Shown here one piece after another: positions 54,567 through 64,000 of a DNA stretch of 64,000 bases (its first letter is position 1; every line of letters begins with the position of its first letter). Location of the stretch: the NCBI GenBank assembly GCA_965221765.1, contig OZ244911.1:1984001-2048000 (forward strand), written 5' to 3'. The position numbers were made by a program, and so were the translations under genes. The DNA comes from Bin25 sp965221765. Its GTDB lineage: Bacteria > Bacteroidota > Bacteroidia > Flavobacteriales > Flavobacteriaceae. The notes beneath the pieces were generated by a model. The model was not told where the DNA came from. It saw only the letters and a list, made by a program, of their open reading frames with translations, and searched no databases.

Positions 54567-55238
54567 GTGCCGGTTGTTTCCCCATCCATTTTTGAATTTC
54601 TTGAAGCTTTAAAGCAAAACAACCATCGAGAATGGTTTTATGCCAATAAGCAGAATTATAGAAAACAAAGGGATCTTATTACTGAATATGCTCAATGTAT
54701 TCTTGAAGGATTAAACCAGTCCGATGATATTGAAAAATTTAAGGTGTTCAATATCCATATTGATGTCCGATTTAAAAAAGACAAAACACCATATAAAACG
54801 CATTTTTCATTTTTTTATGTTCGTAAAAAGCCGAAGCTAAGGGGAGGGTATTATGTTCATTTGAGTCCGAATACAAGTTTTATTGCTGGGGGATTTTGGA
54901 AGCCAGAAAAAGATGATTTGTTGAGAATTCGACAAGAATTTGAAATGGATGCTCAAGAATTCAGAGATTTTAGTTTAGAACCAACGTTTAAAAAAGTATG
55001 GGGTACTTTATACGGAAATGAAGTAAAAACAGCTCCAAAGGGATTTTCTAAAGAACATCAAAATATCGATTTAATCCGCAAAAAACAATTGATTTTTAGA
55101 AGTCCATTTAGTGATAGGGAAATCTTTTCTAATACTTTTTTGGATGATGTTGTCAGACGGTTTGAATTAATCAGACCTTTTTTTGACTATATGAGTGAAA
55201 TTTTGACAACCGATTTGAACGGTGAATCAATTCTTTAG
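54567..55238 (+). CDS. DUF2461 family protein
   Basis: 223 residues from a GTG (MPVVSPSIFEFLEALKQNNH). Family marks are NNHREWFYANKQNYR near the start, FKVFNIHIDVRFKKDKTPYK (about 68-87) and GGYYVHLSPNTSFIAGGFW. The conserved acidic and histidine residues suggest an enzyme, but no activity is established that I know of. It is cytoplasmic. It converges on the hydrolase gene with a four-base overlap. Confidence 0.88.
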   Translation: MPVVSPSIFEFLEALKQNNHREWFYANKQNYRKQRDLITEYAQCILEGLNQSDDIEKFKVFNIHIDVRFKKDKTPYKTHFSFFYVRKKPKLRGGYYVHLSPNTSFIAGGFWKPEKDDLLRIRQEFEMDAQEFRDFSLEPTFKKVWGTLYGNEVKTAPKGFSKEHQNIDLIRKKQLIFRSPFSDREIFSNTFLDDVVRRFELIRPFFDYMSEILTTDLNGESIL

Positions 55239-56143
55239 TCTTGATTTTTATATTCGTATTCTTCCAATACATCCAATATAATTTGTTTAGCAACTTCAGG
55301 TTGACTGATAGGGAATAGGTGCCCAATACCTTCGAGAGTGATGGACTTTGTTGTTTTTTTTGGAAAGTACTGATTTACAAAATGTAGATTTTCATAGGGT
55401 ACGATACCATCACTATTTCCATGAACATTCGTCACGGGCACTTTTAATTCTTTCCAATTTGATTTGATAGAATCGAGTTCTTTGACATGCACTACTTTTT
55501 CATCTTGAGCCACTCGAAAAGGTTTGGGGACCAACCATCTCGTTAAAAACCATTGTGCCAATTTTCCCATAAAGAAATATCTTTCGGATTCAGGATCAAT
55601 TGCTGGTGCTAACATAATGACATGGTCAACGGAGTTAGGATTATCCAATGCCATTTTGCTAACAATTGGTCCACCATAAGACCACCCCAATAACAAAACA
55701 AAAGGGGATTGTTCAAAATAGGGTTCAAAAACAGTGAGCAAACTTTTGGACTGCTGACTGATGGAAGTTACGGCTTTACCAATTTCTGAATATCCATAGC
55801 CTAGACGATCCACGCTGACCCAATTTGAAATTTTATTGAGCTCCGCATCTTTCATCAATTTGAGATAGTTATCATTGGAACCAGGAGCTCCATGAACATA
55901 AAATATGGTGGGTTTTATGTTATCAATAGGATAGGAATGGATTAATCTGATTTGTTGACCTTCAAATTGATGATATGATATTTTAATATCAATGTTTTCT
56001 TCAGTAAATTTTTTTAAAAACTTTTTATCACTTGTTCGGAAATTCAAACAAGAACTAATCGTAAAAAGGATTAGCAATATCAACGATGATATCAGGATGA
56101 TTTTAATTGGCATATGCAACAAAAGTTCTTCTAATATATTCAT
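55235..56143 (-). CDS. Alpha/beta hydrolase with N-terminal membrane anchor
   Basis: 302 residues. One hydrophobic helix (IKIILISSLILLILFTISSC, about 13-32) may end in a lipobox-like SSC. The hydrolase fold has the oxyanion strand IFYVHGAPGSNDNYLKL, the nucleophile elbow LLGWSYGGPIV (serine at about 151), an acid in NVHGNSDGIVPYENL and the histidine in EGIGHLFPISQPE (about 282). Substrates cannot be predicted. It probably acts on the periplasmic side. Confidence 0.88.
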   Translation of the reverse strand: MNILEELLLHMPIKIILISSLILLILFTISSCLNFRTSDKKFLKKFTEENIDIKISYHQFEGQQIRLIHSYPIDNIKPTIFYVHGAPGSNDNYLKLMKDAELNKISNWVSVDRLGYGYSEIGKAVTSISQQSKSLLTVFEPYFEQSPFVLLLGWSYGGPIVSKMALDNPNSVDHVIMLAPAIDPESERYFFMGKLAQWFLTRWLVPKPFRVAQDEKVVHVKELDSIKSNWKELKVPVTNVHGNSDGIVPYENLHFVNQYFPKKTTKSITLEGIGHLFPISQPEVAKQIILDVLEEYEYKNQD

Positions 56144-56736
56144 AAAGTTTGAAAATTTTAATCAATAATGAGCCGTGGAAATTTTGAACTTGTTCATTCT
56201 TCAATACGAACAATCACAAACCCATCTCCTTCAATAACTCTTCCACTTTTTGAATCCATTGCACCTTAGCTTGTTCGTGTGTCGGAAAGCCGCCTAGCAT
56301 GTTTTCAACTATTTCGTTGATTCTTTTAAAGTTTTCAGTATTCTTGAATTAAGTATTAGTGCCCAATTCAATAAATCATTCTTTATAGATATCTTATTTC
56401 TTAAATTCCATAATTCGAACAATGGAATTTCTTCTATAGTTTCTATTTAAATGTACGCGTCTTTGTTAGATTTCATTAAAATCCAAATTCTATAGTAAAA
56501 ACATAAGTGAATTTACAAAAAAATGAGATAATAAATTAGATGATTACTGAGTATAGCGATTTACTAAATGGTGAATAATCACACTTCTAATTATTAATAT
56601 GATATATTTTTGTTGAGTATATTATCATTAAAATTATTTAATTTAGCGATTATATTCTCTAAATATATCTATATTTAGTGTTTTTCGTAATATATATTTA
56701 TTTTTGGTGCAACGAATTTAAAGTTTGTACGGTTGA
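56144..56736. other. Gene-free, very AT-rich stretch with a short coding remnant
   Basis: On the leftward strand at about 56220-56310 a short frame reads VENMLGGFPTHEQAKVQWIQ and ends LLKEMGL. It looks like the C-terminal tail of a lost gene that I cannot name. The rest is AT-rich without clear signals. Confidence 0.35.
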
Positions 56737-57854
56737 ATGATGATAGATCGAATATTACAAAAAGACATCAATCAAAGACTTCATAGTGGAAAAGCTATTG
56801 TAGTCATCGGACCTAGACAAGTTGGTAAAACCACTCTGATTAAAAAAATTCTTGATAAGAAGACGTATTTATTTTTCAGTGGTGATGAGCTAGCGTCACA
56901 TGAAAAGCTTTCAAATCTTAGTATCGAAAAACTAAAATATGTCATAGGAAATCATAAAATCATTTTTATTGATGAGGCTCAACGAATAAAAAACATTGGT
57001 TTAACCTTGAAAATGATTACTGATCATTATAAAGAAATAATACTTTTAGTAAGTGGTTCTTCTGCTTTTGAGATTAAGGACACTATCAATGAGCCATTAA
57101 CGGGGAGAAAATGGGAATATGAATTATTTCCAATATGTTGGTTAGAACTAGAAAAAAACTTTGGTTTTATCAAATCGGAGCAACAACTAGAGTATCGATT
57201 ATTATATGGTAGTTATCCAGAAGTCATCAATAATCAGGTGATGAAAAGAGGGTATTACACGTATTAATTAACAGTTATCTCTATAAAGATGTGCTTTCAC
57301 TTTATGGTATACGAAAATCAGATGCCATGGTTCATTTAGTTCGTGCTCTCGCATTACAAGTAGGATCTGAGGTCAGTTTAAATGAACTTTCAGAATTATT
57401 AGAAATAGATAAAAAAACAATCAATAATTACATCAATATTCTTGAGAAGGCTTACATCATTTTTAGATTAGGAAGTTTTAGTAGGAATATAAGAAATGAA
57501 ATTAAGTTTAATCAGAAAATTTACTTTTATGATACTGGTGTGCGTAACGCTGTTCTAGGAAATTTTACTTCTTTGAATAATCGAAATGATTTAGGTGGTC
57601 TTTGGGAGAATTTTTTAATTTCTGAGAGATTAAAAAAAAATAAATATGAATTTTCATTTGCGAATTCATACTTCTGGAGGAATATAAATAAACAAGAAAT
57701 TGACTATATCGAAGAGTTAGATGGAAAAATCACAGGGTATGAAATTAAATGGAATCCTAAATCAAGAATTAGATTACCTAAGATTTTCAAAGAAAGGTAT
57801 GGCGCTGATATCAAGATAATTCATCGAGAAAACTTCAGAGAATTTTTGATTTGA
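56737..57854 (+). pseudogene. AAA ATPase with DUF4143 nuclease-like domain, frameshifted
   Basis: The N-terminal AAA_14 domain has VVIGPRQVGKTTLIKKILD (Walker A, about 21-39) and KIIFIDEAQRIKNIG (Walker B). The frame fails near 57235-57240. Adding one base joins NNQ to GDEKRVLHVLINSYLYKDVL and the DUF4143 part (VSLNELSELLEIDKKTINNY, LGGLWENFLISERLKKN, and INKQEIDYIEELDGKITGYE with a nuclease-like E-x-K), giving exactly 372 codons plus stop. The site is not a homopolymer, so decay is more likely than a read error. Such proteins are common in mobile gene pools; function unknown. Confidence 0.75.
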
Positions 57855-57929
57855 ACTGGCTTCAAGTTTATAATGAATAGATTTTTGGATAATAGTGAGT
57901 TAAACTATCTTACGCATTCATTTTACAAC

Positions 57930-59435
57930 ATGTTTAAAATCAATATTCTTTTTATCTTCTTTTCAATAATTGTTTTTTCTTGCAAACAAAACACTACACA
58001 AAAAGAAGATATAGAAATTCTTGAAAGTAAAAAAACATGGGATTATTTAAAAACAGTTCCAGTTCCTACATGGTTTGATGATGCCAAATTCGGGATTTTT
58101 TTGCATTGGGGGCCTTATTCCGTTCCAGGTTGGAGCGATGGACATTATTATTCAGAATGGTATTCTACGGCCATGTATATCGATTCAGATTTCATGAAAT
58201 ATCATAGCAATAATTATGGCTCACCTCCAGAGTTTGGATATAAAGATTTTGTTCCACTGTTTCAAGCTCAAGAGTATGATGCCGATGAGTGGGCCTATCT
58301 ATTGAAATCATCAGGAGCTCAATATGTGATCCCAACAGCAGAACACCATGATGGCTTTGCCATGTGGGATACAGATTTAACGCCTTGGAATTCAGTGGAT
58401 AAAGGCCCTAAACTCGATTATATTGGGACATTAGGAGACGCTATTCGAAAAGTGGGTTTATACTATGGGATCTCATACCATCGAGAACGTCATTGGGGCT
58501 TTTATACCAATAGTTTAAACACCTATACTGAAAGTCCGACACCATATGCTGCAATTCTTCAAGAAATTGAACAAGATTCTGAAGCCGCGTTATTATATGG
58601 TCCCTTTCAATTAGATCAGCCCTTTATGGAAGATTATAAGAACCGATTTTTAGAAATATGTAGAAAATATCGGCCTGATTTTATGTGGATTGATGATGCC
58701 CCTTCTCATAGCAAATTTCCAAATGCACCTGCGGTTTCTACATTCATCAATACCTACCATCGAGAAATGATTGCAGAATATATTCATTTAGCCAAAGGTT
58801 GGGGAAAAGAGGTGTATTGGAATAATAAACGTTGGCGTCGTTCAAACTATCCAGAAGGAGCCGGCGTTGACGAAAAGGATTACCTGCGGACGAATGATAT
58901 TTCTCCCATAAAATGGCAATCTAGTGGGGGTATGGCTCATTCTTATGGCTATGATCGAACGGAAGATGATGCCAGCAAATACAAAACCTCTGAACAACTC
59001 ATTGAAACGCTGATTGATGTGGTCAGTAAAAACGGAAATTTTTTGTTAGCCGTTGGTCCAACCCCTGAGGGCACCTTTACGGAGCTGCAAAAAAGTAGAT
59101 TGAAGGATATAGGCAAGTGGCTTCAAACCAATGGAGAAGCCATCTATGAAACACGTCCCTGGACTCAATTTGGATATGGTGATATACGATTTACGGTCAA
59201 AAAAAATGATTTATATGTGCTTTTTTTGAATAAACCTTCATCGGGTTTTAAAGTAGAAGGTTTACAACCGAAGGAAGATACTAAAATCACCTTTATTGGT
59301 AATAATACAGAGATCAATTGGCAAATAGATAATGAAAATTTATTGTTGGAATTACCAAATCTTTCAGAAGTAGAATCCATACAAAAGGCAGCCTATGTGT
59401 TTAAGATTAATGATTTCTTTCCTAATAATAATTAA
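57930..59435 (+). CDS. GH29 alpha-L-fucosidase, lipoprotein
   Basis: 501 residues from the ATG giving MFKINILFIFFSIIVFSCKQ, a lipobox signal; an earlier in-frame ATG at 57873 adds 19 residues without sense. GH29 blocks include KFGIFLHWGPYSVPGWSDGH, LKSSGAQYVIPTAEHHDGFA, LYYGISYHRERHWGF and PDFMWIDDAPSHSKF with the likely nucleophile aspartate. The C-terminal part is short. It is anchored in the cell envelope and likely cleaves fucose from glycans. It differs strongly from the enzyme at 29832. Confidence 0.9.
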   Translation: MFKINILFIFFSIIVFSCKQNTTQKEDIEILESKKTWDYLKTVPVPTWFDDAKFGIFLHWGPYSVPGWSDGHYYSEWYSTAMYIDSDFMKYHSNNYGSPPEFGYKDFVPLFQAQEYDADEWAYLLKSSGAQYVIPTAEHHDGFAMWDTDLTPWNSVDKGPKLDYIGTLGDAIRKVGLYYGISYHRERHWGFYTNSLNTYTESPTPYAAILQEIEQDSEAALLYGPFQLDQPFMEDYKNRFLEICRKYRPDFMWIDDAPSHSKFPNAPAVSTFINTYHREMIAEYIHLAKGWGKEVYWNNKRWRRSNYPEGAGVDEKDYLRTNDISPIKWQSSGGMAHSYGYDRTEDDASKYKTSEQLIETLIDVVSKNGNFLLAVGPTPEGTFTELQKSRLKDIGKWLQTNGEAIYETRPWTQFGYGDIRFTVKKNDLYVLFLNKPSSGFKVEGLQPKEDTKITFIGNNTEINWQIDNENLLLELPNLSEVESIQKAAYVFKINDFFPNNN

Positions 59436-59521
59436 AGTTTACATGAAGCTCAGCAAAGGTTTTGAAAAATTTTAAAGATTATTTCAATTCACTTTTTATT
59501 AACAATGAAAATAAATTAAAC

Positions 59522-59529
59522 TAATTTTG
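59522..59529 (+). promoter_or_regulatory. -7 box (TAATTTTG) before the methyltransferase operon
   Basis: TAnnTTTG match 40 bases before the ATG of the C5 methyltransferase. It is a longer leader than at the housekeeping genes. Confidence 0.5.
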
Positions 59530-59569
59530 CGGTTCAGAGGCGAACTAAAACAAGTTTCATATTTTGAAC

Positions 59570-60851
59570 ATGGAGATTTCACCTTCGTCAATATCCAATT
59601 TGATTTTTGTTGATTTATTTGCAGGCTTAGGCGGATTTCATTTGGCACTAAAAAATAGTGCAAAATGTGTATTTGCATCTGAGAAAAATGAAACACTCAG
59701 AGATATTTATAAAAAAAACTTTAATATAAAACCTAAAGGAGACATTACAAAGATACCTATTGAAAATATTCCAAAACACGATATATTATGTGCAGGTTTT
59801 CCTTGTCAACCATTTTCTAAAGCAGGCAAGCAAATGGGCTTTGCAGATAGACTAAACGGACCTTTATTTAATAAAATCGTTGATGTTTTAGATTATCACA
59901 GACCAAGTTACTTTTTACTCGAAAATGTCAGAAATTTAAAATCACATTTAGGGGGGGGGTAGTTGGCAATTCATTCATAATCAATTACATAAGGAGTTAA
60001 ATTACTCTATTGATTCAAGTATTTTATCCCCTCATCACTTTGGAATTCCTCAACATAGAGAAAGGTTTTTCATCGTCGGGTCTAAAAATGGGTTAGATCA
60101 TTTTGAATGGCCCGAGTCCATAGAAAAAAACATCAGCGTTGATGATGTTTTAAACTCAACTTCTTCTGATATTCAAAGGCTAGAACCTGAAAAGGTTAGA
60201 GTCTTAAGTGTTTGGCAAGAATTTTTGTACAGAATCCCGAAAGATGCAATAATTCCAAAGCCACTCTGGAGTATGGAATTTGGAGCAACATATCCAATAA
60301 ATAGTGAACCGTTAATAGAAAATAAAAAGCCTAATAATTGGAAAGGTTCTTTTGGTGACCTTTTAGATGATAACAGTATACCTAAATATTCTCTTAACAT
60401 CCAAAAAGAGTTTCCAAAGTGGAAGAAAATAATCATTAAAAAAAACAGAGAGTTCTACTCTTGTTACAAAAAAGATATAGACCCTATTCTAAATAAAATA
60501 AAAAAACTCAATATACCTAGTCATCAAAAGCTAGAATGGAATATAATAAATGGAAGCCGTGAAATAAAGAATTACATCATTCAATTTAGAGGGTCAGGTG
60601 TCAGAATTAAACAGAAAGATTATTTCCCATCGCTTGTCACTATTCGATCTCAAGTACCAATTGTTAAAAAAAACGATCATTACAGATATCTAACTATCGA
60701 AGAGGGAGCTAAAATCCAATCCTTAGAAGGTATAGAGTTGCCAAAAAATAAAAATCAATGCTATAAAGCTTTGGGCAATGCAGTAAATGCTTTAATTGCT
60801 GAGAAAATATTTTCAAATCTTTTAGGATTGAACAGAAAATACAATAAATAA
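59570..60851 (+). CDS. DNA C5-cytosine methyltransferase, phase-variable, now OFF
   Basis: The first part has motif I FVDLFAGLGGFHLALKN (about residues 12-28), motif IV CAGFPCQPFSKAGKQ with the catalytic cysteine (about 79), and motif VI FLLENVRNLKSHL. A G9 run then gives a TAG. With G8 or G11 the frame continues as WQFIHNQLHKEL, IPQHRERFFIVGS (motif VIII), a recognition region, YLTIEEGAKIQSLEG (motif IX) and CYKALGNAVNALIAEKIFSN (motif X). The corrected gene is exactly 426 codons plus stop. It starts an operon with a MORC-like ATPase and a Z1 helicase, so it is the protective methylase of that system. Confidence 0.9.
59951..59959 (+). repeat. G9 tract inside the C5 methyltransferase (out of frame)
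   Basis: Lies between motif VI and motif VIII. G9 stops after Leu-Gly-Gly-Gly. G8 gives Gly-Gly-Gly-Ser-Trp and an open frame. Confidence 0.9.
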
Positions 60852-60870
60852 ATTGAAAAAATTTTTAACC

Positions 60871-62454
60871 ATGGATAAATATTTGGATCATGTCAATATT
60901 AGACCTCGAAGCAACATATATAAAGTGTTTCGACATTTACCATATAAACCATGGACAGCTTTATCCGAGTTTGTGGATAATGCCTTAGAAAGTTACAGAA
61001 AAAATAAGAATCTCTTAAACTACCAAAATAATTATGCATATAAACTTAGAGTGGAAATCATTCTTAATAGAGAAAGTCATACGATTTCAATTATTGATAA
61101 TGCGGCGGGAATTAGTCAAATGGATTATTCAAGGGCTTTTAGAGCAGCTGAATTACCAAAAGACAGAGATGGACTTTCAAATTATGGCATGGGTATGAAA
61201 ACTGCATCTTGTTGGTTTTCAGATCATTGGAGTGTAGTAACCAAAGCACTTTATGAGTATGAAGAGCAAACGGTGATATTTGATATTTCAAAAATTTCAA
61301 AATTTGGAACCGAAGAACTAGAAATTAAAAAAAGACACCTAGGTAAGAACGAGCATTTTACAAGAATCATTTTAAAAGATGTAAAGGAGAGGATGCCTAA
61401 GGGTAGAACTGTAAATAAGATAAAAGAGCACCTAGCAAGTATATATCGTGAGTTCATTAGAAAGGAGGATATCGAGATATTTTTTGACAATCAACAAGAA
61501 CCTCTAAGATACGAAGAAATTAAAATATTAGAAGCCCCCAAATATGACAATTTTAATGGGAAAACCATAAAGTGGAAGGTTCCGATAGAATGGAATTCAA
61601 TTGATACACAAAAAAACAAATTAAAAGTTTCGGGATTTGTAGCACTACAAGAGATAATGCAAGCCAAAAACAGTGGCTTCGCACTATTTAACAAAGGGCG
61701 AGTTATTAAAGGTAGTACCTCTTCTTCCGATGGAGGAGGATATAAGCCACCAGACATTTTTGGTTCTGTTGGAAGTCACTTATCAAAACGTTTATTTGGT
61801 GAATTGCATTTTGAAGGTTTTGAAGTAAGTCATACCAAAGATGATTTCTCACTTGATTCTAAAATGCAAAATTTTTTTGAATGGCTATATGAACATTTAA
61901 AAAATCATGAAGACATACCTATTTTAAAACAGGCTAAATCATTTAGAATAAATGATTATGAAGATTTTAAACTTAATGATCACAAAGTCCCAAACGGCAA
62001 AAATGAAAGCAATACACCCGAAATTCTAAAATCTAAAAGTGATTCTAACTCTGTTTCAGATTCAAAAGCAAATAATCAATCAGTAAATACTAGAACTAAA
62101 ATAAATCAGAACTCCTATAAACGCAACTACGAAGTAAATTTTAATAATACAATCTGGGAAGTTAATACGCATGGACATTGTAAAAATATTCAATCTGATG
62201 CGTTGTTTAAAATATTGAGTGATGATACAAATTCTACGAGTATTCAGATAAATAACAAGGTTAGAATTAGCATTAATATGAATCATCCTTTTGTTAAGAA
62301 ATTTAATAATGAAAGTCACAAAAGTATCGAACCTATTTTAAGAATGATTGTTGCGTTGACTCTATCTGAAATTTCAGCAAAAAGAATGAATTCAAACCTT
62401 GAAGGAATTAGACTTGGAATGAGTCATATTTTATCCAATTCTTTATCAAACTAA
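60871..62454 (+). CDS. GHKL-fold ATPase (MORC/MutL-like) of an R-M system
   Basis: 527 residues from the ATG giving MDKYLDHVNIRPRSNIYKVF; an upstream TTG adds six residues. The GHKL ATP site is clear: the N box ALSEFVDNALESYRKN (about 31-46), the G1 box SIIDNAAGISQMDYSRA (about 73-89), and the G2 region DGLSNYGMGMKTASCWFS (about 102-119). A second domain covers about 190-350, and a polar linker of S/N/K leads to a C-terminal domain. Comparative work by Iyer and colleagues described such MORC-like ATPases beside C5 methylases and Z1 helicases. The role is presumably ATP-gated clamping of DNA before cleavage. The frame is intact. Confidence 0.85.
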   Translation: MDKYLDHVNIRPRSNIYKVFRHLPYKPWTALSEFVDNALESYRKNKNLLNYQNNYAYKLRVEIILNRESHTISIIDNAAGISQMDYSRAFRAAELPKDRDGLSNYGMGMKTASCWFSDHWSVVTKALYEYEEQTVIFDISKISKFGTEELEIKKRHLGKNEHFTRIILKDVKERMPKGRTVNKIKEHLASIYREFIRKEDIEIFFDNQQEPLRYEEIKILEAPKYDNFNGKTIKWKVPIEWNSIDTQKNKLKVSGFVALQEIMQAKNSGFALFNKGRVIKGSTSSSDGGGYKPPDIFGSVGSHLSKRLFGELHFEGFEVSHTKDDFSLDSKMQNFFEWLYEHLKNHEDIPILKQAKSFRINDYEDFKLNDHKVPNGKNESNTPEILKSKSDSNSVSDSKANNQSVNTRTKINQNSYKRNYEVNFNNTIWEVNTHGHCKNIQSDALFKILSDDTNSTSIQINNKVRISINMNHPFVKKFNNESHKSIEPILRMIVALTLSEISAKRMNSNLEGIRLGMSHILSNSLSN

Positions 62455-62462
62455 ATCGACTC

Positions 62463-64000
62463 GTGAAAGTTGCTGAAAAAATAAGAGTCATTGATAATAC
62501 TTTGACTTGCAAAACTTGGAATCCTAAATTAGGTTTAGAGACAGTAGAATTTTTGGATCGAGTTTTTAGAAATGATAACGAAAGTAAGAATAAGGTTAAG
62601 AATGAGGCCTTAAATATCCTTCGAAATTGTGGAGATCCAAAACTTCTCAATAATAATAAAACAGGTATTGTCATTGGATATATTCAAAGTGGTAAGACAC
62701 TATCATTTACAACTCTGACAACACTTGCTAGAGATAATGGATATAAGTTTATTATCATAATGGCTGGAATTTCAAATCAACTAGTCAATCAGTCATTCTC
62801 TAGGCTTCAAAAAGATTTAAATATTGGAAATAGTTTTCATAGAAAATGGTTACTAATAAAAAACCCAAAATTTGATAGCAAAGATTTTTTCTCTATTGAA
62901 AGAGAACTTAAAAATTGGAAAAAACCGAAGATTCATAGCATTGAGAATCAAGCCATTGTTCTAGTGGTGATGAAAAACTCGAATCATCTTAAAAATCTTA
63001 ACGGAGTAATTAAAAAAATTGACATGGATAGAGTACCTACTCTAATTATAGATGACGAAGGTGATCAAGCAAGTCTAAACACAATGGCTCGCAGAAATGC
63101 TCGTGAAGGAGAAGATTTCATGAGTCTTTCTCCATTTAAAATGAGTACTATTTATTCAAGAATGAGAGAATTAAAAGATCTAGTTCCAAACCATACGTTT
63201 TTACAATACACCGCCACACCTCAAGCTCCATTATTTATCCATTTAATGGATAATCTTTCACCAAAATTTGTTCAATTACTTGACCCTGGTAAAAATTATA
63301 CTGGAGGTATTGAGTTTTTTAAAACATTTGAAAAAGAGCTAATAAGGAGAATTCCATATTGCGAAATACCCACAGAAGAAAATGTAATTGATAGAATACC
63401 TAGCACTCTCAAAAAAGCAATGCAAATATTCTTTTTAGGAGTTGCTTCAGGGTTATTAATTGGTGATAAACCATTCAATCCTAAAAACAGATCCATGATG
63501 GTACACCCATCAAGATTAACTAATTATCACAGGTTATTTAGCAATTGGATAAAAACCATAAAAGGGGATTGGGAAAGAACTATTGATAGTGAAGGTTATA
63601 TTGACTCTAAAATGGTATTAGTGAATGAATTCAAAAAATCCTATGAAGATCTAAAAAAAACAGCATCTGAAATTTTACCATTTAATCAACTTGAAAAATT
63701 AATTCCACGGAGCATTACTGATACAGCAATTGTAGAAGTTAATTCTATAGAAAATAATTCTATTGATTGGAGAAGTAACTATTCATTCATTATAATCGGT
63801 GGACAAGCATTGGATAGAGGATTTACTGTCGAAGGTCTTACAGTAACGTACATGCCAAGAAATAAGGGGGTAGGAAATGCAGATACAATTCAACAAAGAG
63901 CGAGATTTTATGGCTATAAAAAAGAATACATAGGCTATTGTAGAGTCTATTTGGACACTGATGGTATCCATTCATTTACTGAATATGTCGAACATGAAGA
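62463..64000 (+). CDS. Z1-domain superfamily 2 helicase/endonuclease component, runs off the window
   Basis: The frame is open from a GTG eight bases after the ATPase stop to the right edge, 512 residues seen. Walker A is TGIVIGYIQSGKTLSFTTLT (about 70-89), Walker B is TLIIDDEGDQASLNTMARR (about 196-214), motif III is TFLQYTATPQAPLFIHL, and the Z1 signature is IIGGQALDRGFTVEGLTVTY (about 443-462) with DTIQQRARFYGYKK (arginine finger region). These are the hallmarks of the Z1 domain. The missing C-terminus and the likely nuclease gene lie beyond the edge. It is the motor of the R-M operon that begins at 59570. Confidence 0.85.
   Translation, partial: MKVAEKIRVIDNTLTCKTWNPKLGLETVEFLDRVFRNDNESKNKVKNEALNILRNCGDPKLLNNNKTGIVIGYIQSGKTLSFTTLTTLARDNGYKFIIIMAGISNQLVNQSFSRLQKDLNIGNSFHRKWLLIKNPKFDSKDFFSIERELKNWKKPKIHSIENQAIVLVVMKNSNHLKNLNGVIKKIDMDRVPTLIIDDEGDQASLNTMARRNAREGEDFMSLSPFKMSTIYSRMRELKDLVPNHTFLQYTATPQAPLFIHLMDNLSPKFVQLLDPGKNYTGGIEFFKTFEKELIRRIPYCEIPTEENVIDRIPSTLKKAMQIFFLGVASGLLIGDKPFNPKNRSMMVHPSRLTNYHRLFSNWIKTIKGDWERTIDSEGYIDSKMVLVNEFKKSYEDLKKTASEILPFNQLEKLIPRSITDTAIVEVNSIENNSIDWRSNYSFIIIGGQALDRGFTVEGLTVTYMPRNKGVGNADTIQQRARFYGYKKEYIGYCRVYLDTDGIHSFTEYVEHE

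Overview
The window is a chromosomal stretch from an AT-rich member of the Bacteroidota. The evidence is the fused lpxC-fabZ gene, a bifunctional hisB inside a hisGDCBHA-F-IE operon, Bacteroidota-type promoters (-7 box TAnnTTTG), and small lipoproteins and DUF families typical of that phylum. I cannot name a genus. Ordinary housekeeping blocks alternate with islands of restriction-modification (R-M) genes, decayed insertion sequences and repeat-rich surface lipoproteins.

Layout. 1-1038: right part of an IS1595-like element carrying a decayed D12 adenine methyltransferase, inserted into an IS5-type transposase remnant (1039-1640). 1776-9333: terC, a lipoprotein, an XRE regulator, an M14 peptidase, an Lrp-type regulator, PEP carboxylase and aroB. 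9425-18895: a proline dehydrogenase gene cut in two by an 8287-bp transposon (10026-18312). The transposon has IS1595-like inverted ends, an exact 8-bp target duplication, a dead transposase and a full type I R-M operon (hsdM, four HsdS units in a row, hsdR). 18932-27262: DUF4258, tsaE, HD hydrolase, lpxD, lpxC/fabZ, lpxA, efp, sucD, fabG and a prohibitin-like gene. 27716-41058: two DUF285 (BspA-like) surface lipoproteins, a GH29 fucosidase and many broken IS copies (IS5, IS630 twice, IS3 twice). 41059-45156: a type III R-M locus. 45403-52602: the attenuated histidine operon. 52618-59435: DUF885, DUF2461, an alpha/beta hydrolase, a broken AAA/DUF4143 gene and a second GH29 fucosidase. 59522 to the right edge: an operon of C5 methyltransferase, MORC/MutL-like ATPase and Z1-domain helicase.

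The main theme is phase variation. Runs of 8-10 G or C, rare in such AT-rich DNA, lie exactly where a change of length would join or break reading frames: one C8 and three G9 in the HsdS chain, a G9 in the type III mod gene (which also has a TATC tetranucleotide repeat), a G9 in the C5 methyltransferase, and a promoter-spacer G10 plus a coding C9 at a large surface lipoprotein. In the HsdS chain the tracts lie between target-recognition units, so slippage would choose which units are fused into one specificity subunit. Several broken frames need exactly one more base in a homopolymer. Under-calling of homopolymers by the sequencing method is therefore a real alternative for individual ON/OFF states, though not for the existence of the tracts.

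Two elements in the window share related ends and both carry R-M genes. Three related right ends each lie just after a small, similar, basic open reading frame. This points to a family of transposons that moves restriction systems around this genome.
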